Positions 7,454-13,534 of a stretch of DNA of 13,534 nt are shown piece by piece. The stretch lies in assembly GCA_024408905.1 (NCBI GenBank), contig JAKSUP010000016.1, forward strand, positions 1-13,534, given 5' to 3'. A program made the position numbers and the translations under genes. Position 1 is the stretch's first letter, and every line of letters starts with the position of its first letter. The notes below the pieces were generated by a model that was not told the origin of the DNA, searched no databases, and saw only the letters and a list, made by a program, of their open reading frames with translations. The stretch is from a bacterium. Lineage in GTDB: Bacteria; Cyanobacteriota; Vampirovibrionia; Gastranaerophilales; Gastranaerophilaceae.

Positions 7454-8154
7454 CCGATATAAAAGAATTAGTTGAGAAAAATGAATTAAAACATATTGCA
7501 ATAATTATGGATGGTAATAGGCGTTGGGCAAAGGAGAGAAATTTGCCAACTCCGGTCGGTCATAAAAAAGGTGTTGATGCACTTAAAGCTACTATGCGAG
7601 CTTGCGATGATTTTGGTATAAAGTACTTGACTGTCTACGCATTTTCGACCGAAAACTGGAACAGAAAACCTGAAGAAGTGAATTTTTTGATGGATTTATT
7701 AGGACAAACATTAAAAAATGAGCTTCAAGAAATGCATGAAAATAATGTGGTTATTTCGTTTATCGGAGATACTACTCAATTATCAGAAAAATTACAACAA
7801 ATTCTTAAAAATGCAATCGAAACCACAAAAAATAATACTGGCGTAAATCTTCAAATAGCGTTTAATTATGGCTCTCGTGCAGAAATCGTTAAGGCAGTTA
7901 AAGAAATTTTAGCTTCAGGCGAAAAAGAAATTACTGAAGAAACTATTTCACGACATTTATACACAAAAAATATACCTGATCCTGATTTATTAATAAGAAC
8001 AGGTGGAGAAATGCGAGTCTCTAATTATTTATTGTGGCAAATTGCTTATTCAGAGTTTATTGTAATTCCGGAATTTTGGCCTGAATTTAACAAAGAAAAA
8101 CTCGCTGCCTGTGTTATTGAGTTTAATAATCGTAATCGCAGATGGGGAAAATAA
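7450..8154 (+). CDS. uppS: Isoprenyl transferase (undecaprenyl diphosphate synthase)
   Basis: Cis-prenyltransferase that extends farnesyl diphosphate with isopentenyl diphosphate to make the C55 lipid carrier for peptidoglycan and other envelope glycans; membrane-associated in the cytoplasm. At 234 residues it is near the usual length. Conserved features are HIAIIMDGNRRWAK with catalytic D21, GHKKG (38-41), FSTENW (65-70), and the RTGGEMRVSNYLLWQ block (183-197) with diphosphate-binding Arg and Ser residues. SEF (201-203) and WPEF follow as expected. ATG at 7450 overlaps the previous stop as ATGA. The gene ends 2 bases before the convergent recO stop, with no terminator between. Chain length (C55 or other) cannot be read from the sequence. 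Confidence 0.95.
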   Translation: MTDIKELVEKNELKHIAIIMDGNRRWAKERNLPTPVGHKKGVDALKATMRACDDFGIKYLTVYAFSTENWNRKPEEVNFLMDLLGQTLKNELQEMHENNVVISFIGDTTQLSEKLQQILKNAIETTKNNTGVNLQIAFNYGSRAEIVKAVKEILASGEKEITEETISRHLYTKNIPDPDLLIRTGGEMRVSNYLLWQIAYSEFIVIPEFWPEFNKEKLAACVIEFNNRNRRWGK

Positions 8155-8156
8155 TT

Positions 8157-8924
8157 TTATACATTTAATTCGTGTAAAACTTTAGTAGTTTTTTGTTTTT
8201 TATTTGTATGAACTTGAATGTACTTATCTAAAAGCTCAAAACAAACTTCGCAGACTTTTTCTGTAGCCTTTCTGTCGTATTCACTTTCAAAATCGAAATC
8301 AAATTGAAGCATTGCTTGTAAAAAATCTCTAATCTTGCTATGCATTTTTAGTGGCACTCCGAGTGTTTCATTACACTCTTTACACACTATCCCTCCCATA
8401 GTCGTTGAAAAATACATTTCTTCATCCAATACTTGCTCTCTACAGCATAAGCACGTATCCAGTTCAACGCAAAACCCCATAATTAGAAGAATTTTTAGTT
8501 GAAATTTAATAACAGCGATAAGGGCATCTTTTTGGGTAGGAGAATCCGAAATCCTGTTTAATGCTTTGTAGAGAAGTTCATAGATTTCATTAGAGGCTCC
8601 TTCTGAACCCTCTCCAAAATTAACAATCAGCTCAGAAACGTAAGAAGAATACATTAGTTTGTTAAAATCTTCACGTGTTTTTTTGAAAGTATTTATGGTC
8701 TGAGCCTGCAGGATAGTATCCATTGACCTGCCTTTTAACAGTTGTAAAGTGTTTGCTACCAATAAATCCATTCTTGCACCTAATTTACTTTTAGGCTTTT
8801 TGATTCCCTTTGCAACTCCCTTTATGAGTCCGTTATCCTTTGAATACATGACCATAATCTTATCTGCATCGTTAAGGTTATATGATTTAAGATTTATCGC
8901 ATCTGTTACGTAATTATTAGTCAT
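8157..8924 (-). CDS. recO: DNA repair protein RecO
   Basis: Recombination mediator that, with RecR (and RecF), loads RecA onto SSB-coated single-stranded DNA. The 255 residues fit the family. The N-terminal part (1-80) has the OB-fold pattern (TDAINLKSYNLNDADKIMVMYSKDNGLIKGVAKGIKKPKSKLGA). A helical part follows, then a zinc-binding site with C158-x2-C161 and C181-x2-C184 around a GGIVCKEC turn. The start overlaps the end of pilT by 8 bases, so recO is probably translated from the pilT transcript; its own ribosome binding site is weak (AAGGA some 13 bases away). The gene is convergent with uppS. No functional link to PilT is implied by this arrangement. Confidence 0.93.
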   Translation of the reverse strand: MTNNYVTDAINLKSYNLNDADKIMVMYSKDNGLIKGVAKGIKKPKSKLGARMDLLVANTLQLLKGRSMDTILQAQTINTFKKTREDFNKLMYSSYVSELIVNFGEGSEGASNEIYELLYKALNRISDSPTQKDALIAVIKFQLKILLIMGFCVELDTCLCCREQVLDEEMYFSTTMGGIVCKECNETLGVPLKMHSKIRDFLQAMLQFDFDFESEYDRKATEKVCEVCFELLDKYIQVHTNKKQKTTKVLHELNV

Positions 8925-10014
8925 AGTATGATTTTGTTCCTTGGAATACGCCTCTAAATATTTTTTCTAATTCTCCCGGATCGTTTGAATTTTCCAGAGC
9001 TTCTTTTTCTGAAATATAATTATTAACTACCAAATCTGCGAGAGATTTGTTTAGCGAAAACATATTATCAACTGACGTATCACCCAGCAATTTGTATATT
9101 TCTTCGGTATTGTTTTTAATGATGTAATCACGAATAGTAGATGTTACGACCATAACTTCGCAAGCAGGGTATCTTTCTTGTTTTTTTTCAGAATAAATAA
9201 GTTTTTGTGCAACAGTAGCTCTTAATGTGTCTGCCAATTGTTTTCTAATAGTATTTCGAGATTGTTCGTCAAACATATTTATAACCCTGTTTATAGTTTG
9301 TACGGCATCAGATGTGTGCAGTGTGGAAAATACCAAGTGGCCTGTTTCAGAAGCTTTTAAAGCAGCTTCCATTGTGATGTTGTCACGTATTTCGCCGATA
9401 AGTATAATGTCAGGGTCTTGCCGTAAAGCATATTTTATACCATCAGCAAAGGACTCCGTATCAACACCAATTTGACGTTGAGAAACAATGCTTCGTGATG
9501 AATTAAATACGTATTCAACAGGATCTTCAATGGTTATAACATGCTTTGAGTTTTCTACACAAATCCTGTTAATTAATGAAGCTAATGTTGTAGATTTACC
9601 ACTTCCGGTTGGACCTGTGACTAAAACAAGACCACTATGTTGTTTTAATATGTTTTGTAAAATCGGTGGCAAATTTAATTCTTCTATTGAAGGAATTTTA
9701 TAGGATAAATTTCTTATTACTAAAGAAGGTAACCCTAATAGACGGCTGTAATTTACCCTAAATCTTGATGAACCTTGTATTTCATATGCAAAGTCTACAT
9801 CCTTCATTGATAGAATTGAATTTTTTAGTGATGCCGGAGCTATTCTTACAACTATATCATCTAACATTTCTTTTGTTAAAACAGTAGAGTTTGTTTTTTT
9901 TATAAATCCGTTTTTTCTTATAAATGGTGCATAACCAACGCGAAGGTGTTCATCAGAAGCTCCTGATACAACAGCACTTTTTAAAAAATTTACAATATCA
10001 AAATATTCTCCCAT
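8917..10014 (-). CDS. pilT: Type IV pilus retraction ATPase PilT
   Basis: Secretion-ATPase superfamily motor (365 residues), most like PilT, which drives pilus depolymerisation at the inner-membrane base for twitching motility or DNA uptake. Visible motifs are the N-terminal GASDEHLRVGYAPFIRKNG (18-36), Walker A GPTGSGKS (134-141), the Asp box TIEDPVEY (161-168), Walker B IILIGEIRD (203-211) and the His box ETGHLVFSTLHT (223-234). STIRDYIIKNNTEEI (292-306) corresponds to the PilT AIRNLIRE motif needed for retraction. The C terminus SLADLVVNNYISEKEAL also fits. The ATG is preceded by AGGGGA. No other pilus genes are in the window, so PilU or another PilT-like paralogue is possible. Confidence 0.92.
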   Translation of the reverse strand: MGEYFDIVNFLKSAVVSGASDEHLRVGYAPFIRKNGFIKKTNSTVLTKEMLDDIVVRIAPASLKNSILSMKDVDFAYEIQGSSRFRVNYSRLLGLPSLVIRNLSYKIPSIEELNLPPILQNILKQHSGLVLVTGPTGSGKSTTLASLINRICVENSKHVITIEDPVEYVFNSSRSIVSQRQIGVDTESFADGIKYALRQDPDIILIGEIRDNITMEAALKASETGHLVFSTLHTSDAVQTINRVINMFDEQSRNTIRKQLADTLRATVAQKLIYSEKKQERYPACEVMVVTSTIRDYIIKNNTEEIYKLLGDTSVDNMFSLNKSLADLVVNNYISEKEALENSNDPGELEKIFRGVFQGTKSYYD

Positions 10015-10040
10015 AAAATCCCCTAAATTATGTCAAAATT

Positions 10041-10067
10041 ATTATATACAGTCCACTTTAATGGTAA
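10041..10067 (-). promoter_or_regulatory. Possible promoter of pilT-recO
   Basis: A perfect TATAAT (10041-10046, minus strand) lies about 27 bases upstream of the pilT start. TTACCA (10062-10067) is the best -35 but with only 15 bases of spacing. The -10 is convincing; the -35 is not. Confidence 0.4.
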
Positions 10068-10100
10068 CATTTATAAGAGTTTTTGACAATAAGTTTACAT

Positions 10101-10130
10101 AAAAAAATCGAGCAATCCTTGCTCGATTAG
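10101..10130 (-). terminator. Terminator of the Ser/Cys-rich repeat gene
   Basis: AATCGAGCAA (10106-10115) and TTGCTCGATT (10119-10128) form a perfect 10-bp stem with a TCC loop. On the minus strand it is followed by seven Ts. It lies about 30 bases past the stop of the gene at 10161-10511 and insulates pilT from it. Confidence 0.85.
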
Positions 10131-10160
10131 AATATTCAATATATATCTATACTTTATTAA

Positions 10161-10511
10161 TCAACAACTATACGAACAAGCTGAACCACTGCATACACCG
10201 GATGATGCGATAGAACCAAAAGACTCACTTGAACCTGAATATGCGATTGAACCACAAGATTCGCTTGAACCTGAGTAAGCGATTGAACCACAAGCTTCTG
10301 AACTTTCTGCAAATGTCATCAATGCACTTTCTGATGGTTCAGAAAACATACTTGCAAAACTGCAGTAGTCACCACAGTCTTCGCTGCTTACAGAATCTAA
10401 TAAAGAAATAGAGATTGTTTCGTCGTTTCTGGATGTTGAACCTAATAATGATTTTGCACCTAATAATTGGAAACAAGTGTTTTGTTCTGATTCAGTATAA
10501 GCTGCGAGCAT
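10161..10511 (-). CDS. Ser/Gly/Cys-rich protein with three 12-residue repeats, unknown (possible modified-peptide precursor)
   Basis: Not recognised. The start is placed at the ATG at 10511 (MLAAYTESEQ, 116 residues) because AAGGA lies seven bases upstream; an ATG nine codons earlier (10538) has no ribosome binding site. Residues 1-40 look like an ordinary mixed segment with SLLDSVSSEDCGDYC at 37-50. Residues 70-105 are three tandem units, SSEACGSIAYSG, SSESCGSIAYSG and SSESFGSIASSG, and the end is VCSGSACSYSC with three cysteines in eleven residues. There are eight cysteines in all and very little basic charge. There is no signal peptide, membrane segment or sorting motif. A leader-like front and a Ser/Cys/Gly-rich tail recall ribosomally made, modified peptides, but no modifying enzyme is evident nearby. 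A metal-binding or cell-surface role is equally open. It has its own terminator. Confidence 0.65.
   Translation of the reverse strand: MLAAYTESEQNTCFQLLGAKSLLGSTSRNDETISISLLDSVSSEDCGDYCSFASMFSEPSESALMTFAESSEACGSIAYSGSSESCGSIAYSGSSESFGSIASSGVCSGSACSYSC
10197..10304. repeat. Three tandem 36-bp coding repeats
   Basis: The units 10197-10232, 10233-10268 and 10269-10304 encode the three 12-residue repeats. The two right-hand units are most alike; the unit nearest the 3' end of the gene has diverged (Cys to Phe, Tyr to Ser). Differences are partly synonymous, which suggests selection on the peptide rather than a very recent slip. Confidence 0.85.
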
Positions 10512-10695
10512 ATTCAATTCCTTACTTAATGTGTACATATATATAAAGTAATTAAAAAACGTCTGATTTCAGCCCTTGTTTTTTTCTTTACAAAAGTTAA
10601 CAATTAGTTATTTTTTTATATATGATTTGCAAGCACAAAAGCATTAGGTACGCCAAGTACCGAATTAATTGTTATATATTACGAAAAATTAGAAG

Positions 10696-12072
10696 TTATC
10701 CTCTTTTACAGATAGTTTGGGCAACATAAACACCGGACGCTGATGCTTGAATTAATCCTCTTGTAACACCTGCTCCGTCGCCTATTGTAAACAAGTTTTT
10801 AACTCCTTCTGTTTCAAGTTCATTCGTTAATTTTACTCTTGCAGAATAGAATTTAACCTCTATACCATACAATAGTGTGTATCTGGAAGCTGTTCCCGGG
10901 GCAATTTTATCAAGTGCAAATAACATTTCAATAATGCTTTTCATTTGTCTGTACGGAATCACCAAACTTAAATCTCCCGGTGTTGCGCAGGCTAGTGTAG
11001 GCTGTATTATGCTTGATTTTATTCTTTCAGGAGTAGAACGTCTTCCGTCAAGCAAATCTCCGAATCTTTGTACCAAAATTCCACCTGCAAGCATATTTGC
11101 CAAACTTGCTATGTGTTGTCCGTATGCTATAGGCTCTTTGAACGGTTCTGTGAACTTCTTGCTGACAAGTAATGCGAAGTTGGTATTATTGGTTTTTATA
11201 TTTGCATAACTATGTCCGTTTACTGTAGCTATGCCGTTGTAATTTTCTTGTACAACTTCCCCATTTGGGTTCATACAGAATGTTCTAACTTCATCACCGA
11301 ATGTTGGAGAGTAATATACGAGTTTTGATTCATACAATTTATCGGTTAACGGAGCAAATACCGGTGCCGGCAACTCAACTCTGACACCAACATCAACTGC
11401 GTTATTAACCATACCGATTTTATTTTTCGCAAATTCGTGAGTCAGCCAGTCAGCTCCTTCACGTCCCGGAGCAATAATTGTGTATTCAGCTCTTATGGTT
11501 TCGCCATTATCTAAAACGATACCTTTAACTTGCTCACATTCAACAATTAAGCTTTCTGCTCTTACGTTATTTAAAATTGTAATTCTTTCATCGAGGTAAT
11601 CTTGCATGTGTTTTAATACATCAAGACTTCTTTCTGTTCCTAAGTGTCTTACGGGTGAATGGACAAGCTTTAATTCTGCAAGTTGTGCTTGGCGTTCAAT
11701 TTCTCTAAACGTTTCCATATCTGTACCAAAAACTTCATCTGTAGCACCGTGTTCCAAGTACAAATTGTCTGCATATTTAATAAGTTCTTCTACTTTTTCT
11801 CTTGACATGTAATCAACTAAATGACCACCTACATCCGGTGTGAGTGTTAATTTCCCATCAGAGAATGCTCCTGCACCACCCCAGCCACATAATAGACCAC
11901 AGCGTTTGCAATTTACACATTTTGGTGAGCCTTCACGAATAGGACATTTTCTTTTTTCGATTTTTTGGCCTTTTTCGATTAAAACGACTTTCCAATCAGG
12001 CTTAAGTTTCATTATTTCTAAGGCCGAAAAAATACCGGCAGGTCCGGCACCAATTATTGCTACATTGTACAT
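10696..12072 (-). CDS. FAD-dependent dehydrogenase, COG2509-type
   Basis: Flavoprotein oxidoreductase of unknown substrate, cytoplasmic. The start is placed at the ATG at 12072 (MYNVAIIGAGPAGIF, 458 residues) because GGAG lies six bases upstream and this is where the family usually begins; an ATG four codons earlier is possible. The dinucleotide-binding GAGPAG is at 8-13 and the closing FAD motif LFTIGDGAGVTRG near 427-439. A cysteine-rich block (C43, C52, C55, C58, C62) followed by GWGGAGAFSDGKL is the signature of this group and may hold a metal or structural site. Length is normal. The gene stands alone, with a likely promoter overlapped by an inverted repeat at 12103-12118. Its downstream gap of about 185 bases has only a weak hairpin (GGTAC 10647-10651 with GTACC 10657-10661). 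Function beyond flavin-dependent oxidoreduction cannot be inferred. Confidence 0.88.
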   Translation of the reverse strand: MYNVAIIGAGPAGIFSALEIMKLKPDWKVVLIEKGQKIEKRKCPIREGSPKCVNCKRCGLLCGWGGAGAFSDGKLTLTPDVGGHLVDYMSREKVEELIKYADNLYLEHGATDEVFGTDMETFREIERQAQLAELKLVHSPVRHLGTERSLDVLKHMQDYLDERITILNNVRAESLIVECEQVKGIVLDNGETIRAEYTIIAPGREGADWLTHEFAKNKIGMVNNAVDVGVRVELPAPVFAPLTDKLYESKLVYYSPTFGDEVRTFCMNPNGEVVQENYNGIATVNGHSYANIKTNNTNFALLVSKKFTEPFKEPIAYGQHIASLANMLAGGILVQRFGDLLDGRRSTPERIKSSIIQPTLACATPGDLSLVIPYRQMKSIIEMLFALDKIAPGTASRYTLLYGIEVKFYSARVKLTNELETEGVKNLFTIGDGAGVTRGLIQASASGVYVAQTICKRG

Positions 12073-12102
12073 CTCATACTCCATAAATTCTTTAACTATA
12101 CT

Positions 12103-12134
12103 TTTAGGATAACCTAAACTTAATTTGAAATCAA
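12103..12134 (-). promoter_or_regulatory. Promoter with overlapping inverted-repeat operator candidate
   Basis: On the minus strand TTGATT (12129-12134) and TATCCT (12106-12111) are 17 bases apart, each a 4/6 match. The perfect inverted repeat TTTAGG-ATAA-CCTAAA (12103-12118) covers the -10 element. A repressor bound there would block RNA polymerase. It is upstream of the FAD dehydrogenase gene. Confidence 0.4.
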
Positions 12135-12225
12135 TGTGATAAAAATTCTAATCTTTAAGAATTATATATTACTAATTCTCAAGAGTGATTTTTGTCAAAT
12201 TTCATAATATTTCTTAACATATCAA

Positions 12226-12254
12226 TTGCGAGAGACTTATTTTTATGCTATATT
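12226..12254 (+). promoter_or_regulatory. Upstream promoter (P1) of the 51-residue gene
   Basis: TTGCGA (12226-12231), a 17-base spacer, and TATATT (12249-12254) preceded by TGC, an extended -10. Predicted transcription start is near 12261, giving a leader of about 90 bases. Confidence 0.45.
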
Positions 12255-12282
12255 TTTGCTGTGTAGGTGAAAGTAGATTAAC

Positions 12283-12311
12283 TGGAAAATCAGCCAATAG
12301 GCGTTTATAAT
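12283..12311 (+). promoter_or_regulatory. Downstream promoter (P2) of the 51-residue gene
   Basis: A perfect TATAAT (12306-12311) has TGGAAA (12283-12288, 4/6 match) 17 bases upstream. Predicted start is near 12318, leaving a leader of about 33 bases to the ATG at 12351. Confidence 0.5.
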
Positions 12312-12350
12312 ATATATTAAAAATGAAACTCATATAAAGGAGGAAGCGAA

Positions 12351-12506
12351 ATGAACGTTACCGCAACAGAAACTAAAAAAACAGTTAAATCTGCCTTCAA
12401 TGATGAATTTGAAAATTATTTGAAGAAACAACAGATTAAAACTACATTCAATGGATCAGAGTTGGAATCTTTCTCTTGGTATAAAAAAGCATTAGGTCTT
12501 TCTTAA
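12351..12506 (+). CDS. Small protein of 51 residues, unknown function
   Basis: A short gene, MNVTATETKKTVKSAFNDEF... ending SFSWYKKALGLS. The support is contextual: AAAGGAGG ends seven bases before the ATG, the strongest ribosome binding site in the window; two promoter-like elements lie upstream; and a long perfect-stem terminator begins about 30 bases after the TAA. The protein is soluble-looking and mixed-charge, with helix-prone middle residues (FENYLKKQQIK) and no cysteine, signal or membrane segment. The signals suggest high expression as a single-gene transcript. I do not recognise a family; a small regulator, stress peptide or structural protein are all possible. The neighbours on both sides are on the other strand. 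Confidence 0.75.
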   Translation: MNVTATETKKTVKSAFNDEFENYLKKQQIKTTFNGSELESFSWYKKALGLS

Positions 12507-12536
12507 TTAGAGAAGGTTTGATAAGAGTATAAAACT

Positions 12537-12567
12537 AAAACAGCGAGTCCAAAAGGCTCGCTGTTTT
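12537..12567. terminator. Bidirectional terminator between convergent genes
   Basis: AAAACAGCGAG (12537-12547) and CTCGCTGTTTT (12557-12567) form a perfect 11-bp stem with a 9-base loop that can close by two more G-C pairs. T-rich sequence follows on both strands, so it can serve the 51-residue gene and the convergent membrane-protein gene. Confidence 0.85.
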
Positions 12568-12584
12568 GTGTTATTTGAAAATTT

Positions 12585-13277
12585 TTAACCAACAGTTTTT
12601 TTACCGACTTCGTTACCAGGTATCATCAGGGCAAACGGAATAATTCTCGAAATATAATAAACGACTTTTGACTTTGAAATATAGCTGGCTGCTGTAACTA
12701 TATCGTCAACGTGGGCAGAATAATCTGTTATTTTAACTCCTCTTTCATCTTTATTTTGGAAGATTAAATTATTAACTTTGTTCATAATTATGTTAGCTAA
12801 AGCTACACCCACGAATACTCCCCCTATTCCTGCAATAGCTTTCCCCCATTTTGATGCATTTTTGAAAAGTTTGTCTACGGCTAAATCAACTGTTAATATT
12901 GGAATTGCAACATTTCCCATCTGCAATAAAGCTTCTCGACTTTTTGCTTTCCTATTTGTTTTGTTTTTGTCAATCAGGTATCCACCTGCCAAGCCACCCA
13001 GTATTGAACCGGCTCCCATTCCTATAATAGGAACCGGATTCGCATAATTTGCTTTTACAAAATACGAATCTTTAAATTTCTTTGTAAAAAACTTCATGTT
13101 CTGGTGTCTTGCAAGAAGCATCATAGCTCCAAGTACGCCAACGGCACTTGTTGTTGCAACTAAAGCTTTTTGTTTTGTTGAATAGTTGTTTTTATTTTTT
13201 GCGTGCTCAAAAGATGGCGCTAATACTGAGTTTTGCGTGTTCTGAACAGTATTTACATTAACAGGTGATAATAACAT
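12585..13277 (-). CDS. Glycine-rich multi-pass membrane protein, unknown function
   Basis: 230 residues, family not recognised. The first 35 residues are polar and Asn/Gln-rich (NVNTVQNTQNS) without a cleavable signal. Hydrophobic, Gly/Ala-rich segments follow near 37-56, 81-102 (PVPIIGMGAGSILGGLAGGY), 122-137, 147-166 (AIAGIGGVFVGVALANIIM) and 209-222. The small-residue spacing resembles glycine-zipper packing of membrane helices. Basic loops (KNKTNRKAKSR at 104-114) separate them. The ATG is preceded by GGAAGG five bases away. The style (polar start, short hydrophobic segments, Lys-rich loops) resembles the 725-residue protein at 3320-5497, but I see no clear sequence match between them. 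It shares a terminator with the 51-residue gene. Confidence 0.7.
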   Translation of the reverse strand: MLLSPVNVNTVQNTQNSVLAPSFEHAKNKNNYSTKQKALVATTSAVGVLGAMMLLARHQNMKFFTKKFKDSYFVKANYANPVPIIGMGAGSILGGLAGGYLIDKNKTNRKAKSREALLQMGNVAIPILTVDLAVDKLFKNASKWGKAIAGIGGVFVGVALANIIMNKVNNLIFQNKDERGVKITDYSAHVDDIVTAASYISKSKVVYYISRIIPFALMIPGNEVGKKTVG

Positions 13278-13349
13278 GTTTGCCTTCCACTAATCAGAAA
13301 ACACGTAAAAACAAAAATTGCGAATAAGTTGTTGATTACTTAATCATTT

Positions 13350-13534
13350 TTAACAAACCGGTGAATAAAACTTGGATATTTCTTCAAAATATCTCTCAAG
13401 TGCTTTGTATCCGTTGTAGATTTCGTTGGTTATTGTTGCATATCTGCTCGCAATAATAAATTTAAGCTCTTTACAGCGAATTTGAAGCAACATATCAGCA
13501 TCTTTTCTTAATAATTCGTTAGATGATGTTGCCC
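13350..13534 (-). CDS. C-terminal fragment of an unidentified protein, cut by the window edge
   Basis: A minus-strand frame is open from the right edge to TAA at 13350-13352, giving 60 residues that end KALERYFEEISKFYSPVC. It is the only open minus-strand frame there; the other two stop within 27 bases. The composition is balanced and helix-prone (LLRKDADMLLQIRCKELKF), like a real protein end. It is 72 bases upstream of the 230-residue membrane-protein gene and on the same strand, so the two may be cotranscribed. Identity cannot be judged from this much. Confidence 0.55.
   Translation of the reverse strand, partial: ATSSNELLRKDADMLLQIRCKELKFIIASRYATITNEIYNGYKALERYFEEISKFYSPVC

Noticed and set aside
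10229..10411. Plus-strand frame with an Asn/Leu/Lys repeat (MNLNMRLNHKIRLNL)
   Set aside because: A shadow of the 36-bp repeats of the Ser/Cys-rich gene on the other strand; the minus-strand gene has a ribosome binding site and a terminator.
10647..10661. GGTAC/GTACC hairpin after the FAD dehydrogenase gene, considered as its terminator
   Set aside because: The stem is only 5 bp and no T-run follows it on the minus strand.
12245..12310. A 21-codon frame (MLYFCCVGES...) and a MKLI mini-frame at 12323-12337 in the leader of the 51-residue gene, considered as leader peptides
   Set aside because: Neither has a Shine-Dalgarno, and the first begins inside the P1 -10 element, so it would not be on that transcript.
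13329..13345. TGATT-ACTT-AATCA inverted repeat near the right edge, considered as a terminator
   Set aside because: A short AT-rich stem; the T-run is on the plus strand, where no gene ends.

Overview
The window looks like ordinary chromosome from an AT-rich, Gram-negative-type bacterium. It carries housekeeping genes (rpsT, uppS, recO), a type IV pilus retraction ATPase (pilT) and a murein-peptide amidase-like gene. Between them lie several proteins that I cannot place in a known family. AT-rich DNA, a pilT, and many lineage-specific membrane or low-complexity proteins would fit the non-photosynthetic relatives of cyanobacteria found in guts (Vampirovibrionia/Melainabacteria, order Gastranaerophilales). 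That placement is a guess from overall character; no 16S or other marker is present. I see no transposase, integrase, CRISPR array, tRNA or rRNA.

Left part (1-5640). Three consecutive hairpins lie downstream of rpsT, which is on the minus strand and has a good promoter 90-115 bases upstream of its start. Upstream of it, also on the minus strand, is an 870-residue protein with three parts: an N-terminal region that reads like a HerA/FtsK-type ATPase whose nucleotide-binding motifs have decayed, about 400 very acidic residues, and a C-terminal PcrA/UvrD-like Tudor domain. Upstream of that is a 725-residue membrane protein built around a tandem duplication of about 180 residues.

Middle part (5641-10014). 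A plus-strand operon holds an M16 peptidase-like gene broken by a frameshift, an M14 murein-amidase-like gene with a TTG start, and uppS. The first two genes are 3 bases apart and the last two overlap by 4. The amidase-like protein and UppS both point to cell-wall precursor supply or recycling. The operon meets a convergent minus-strand pair, pilT-recO, with only 2 bases between the uppS and recO stop codons.

Right part (10015-13534). A terminator follows a short Ser/Gly/Cys-rich protein with three 12-residue repeats. This is the most curious gene here and may be a modified-peptide (RiPP-like) precursor or a surface/metal-binding peptide. Next is a COG2509-type FAD-dependent dehydrogenase with an inverted repeat over its likely promoter. 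An unlisted 51-codon plus-strand gene has two promoter-like elements, a near-perfect Shine-Dalgarno and a strong terminator. The window ends with a 230-residue membrane protein and the C-terminal 60 residues of another gene, both on the minus strand.
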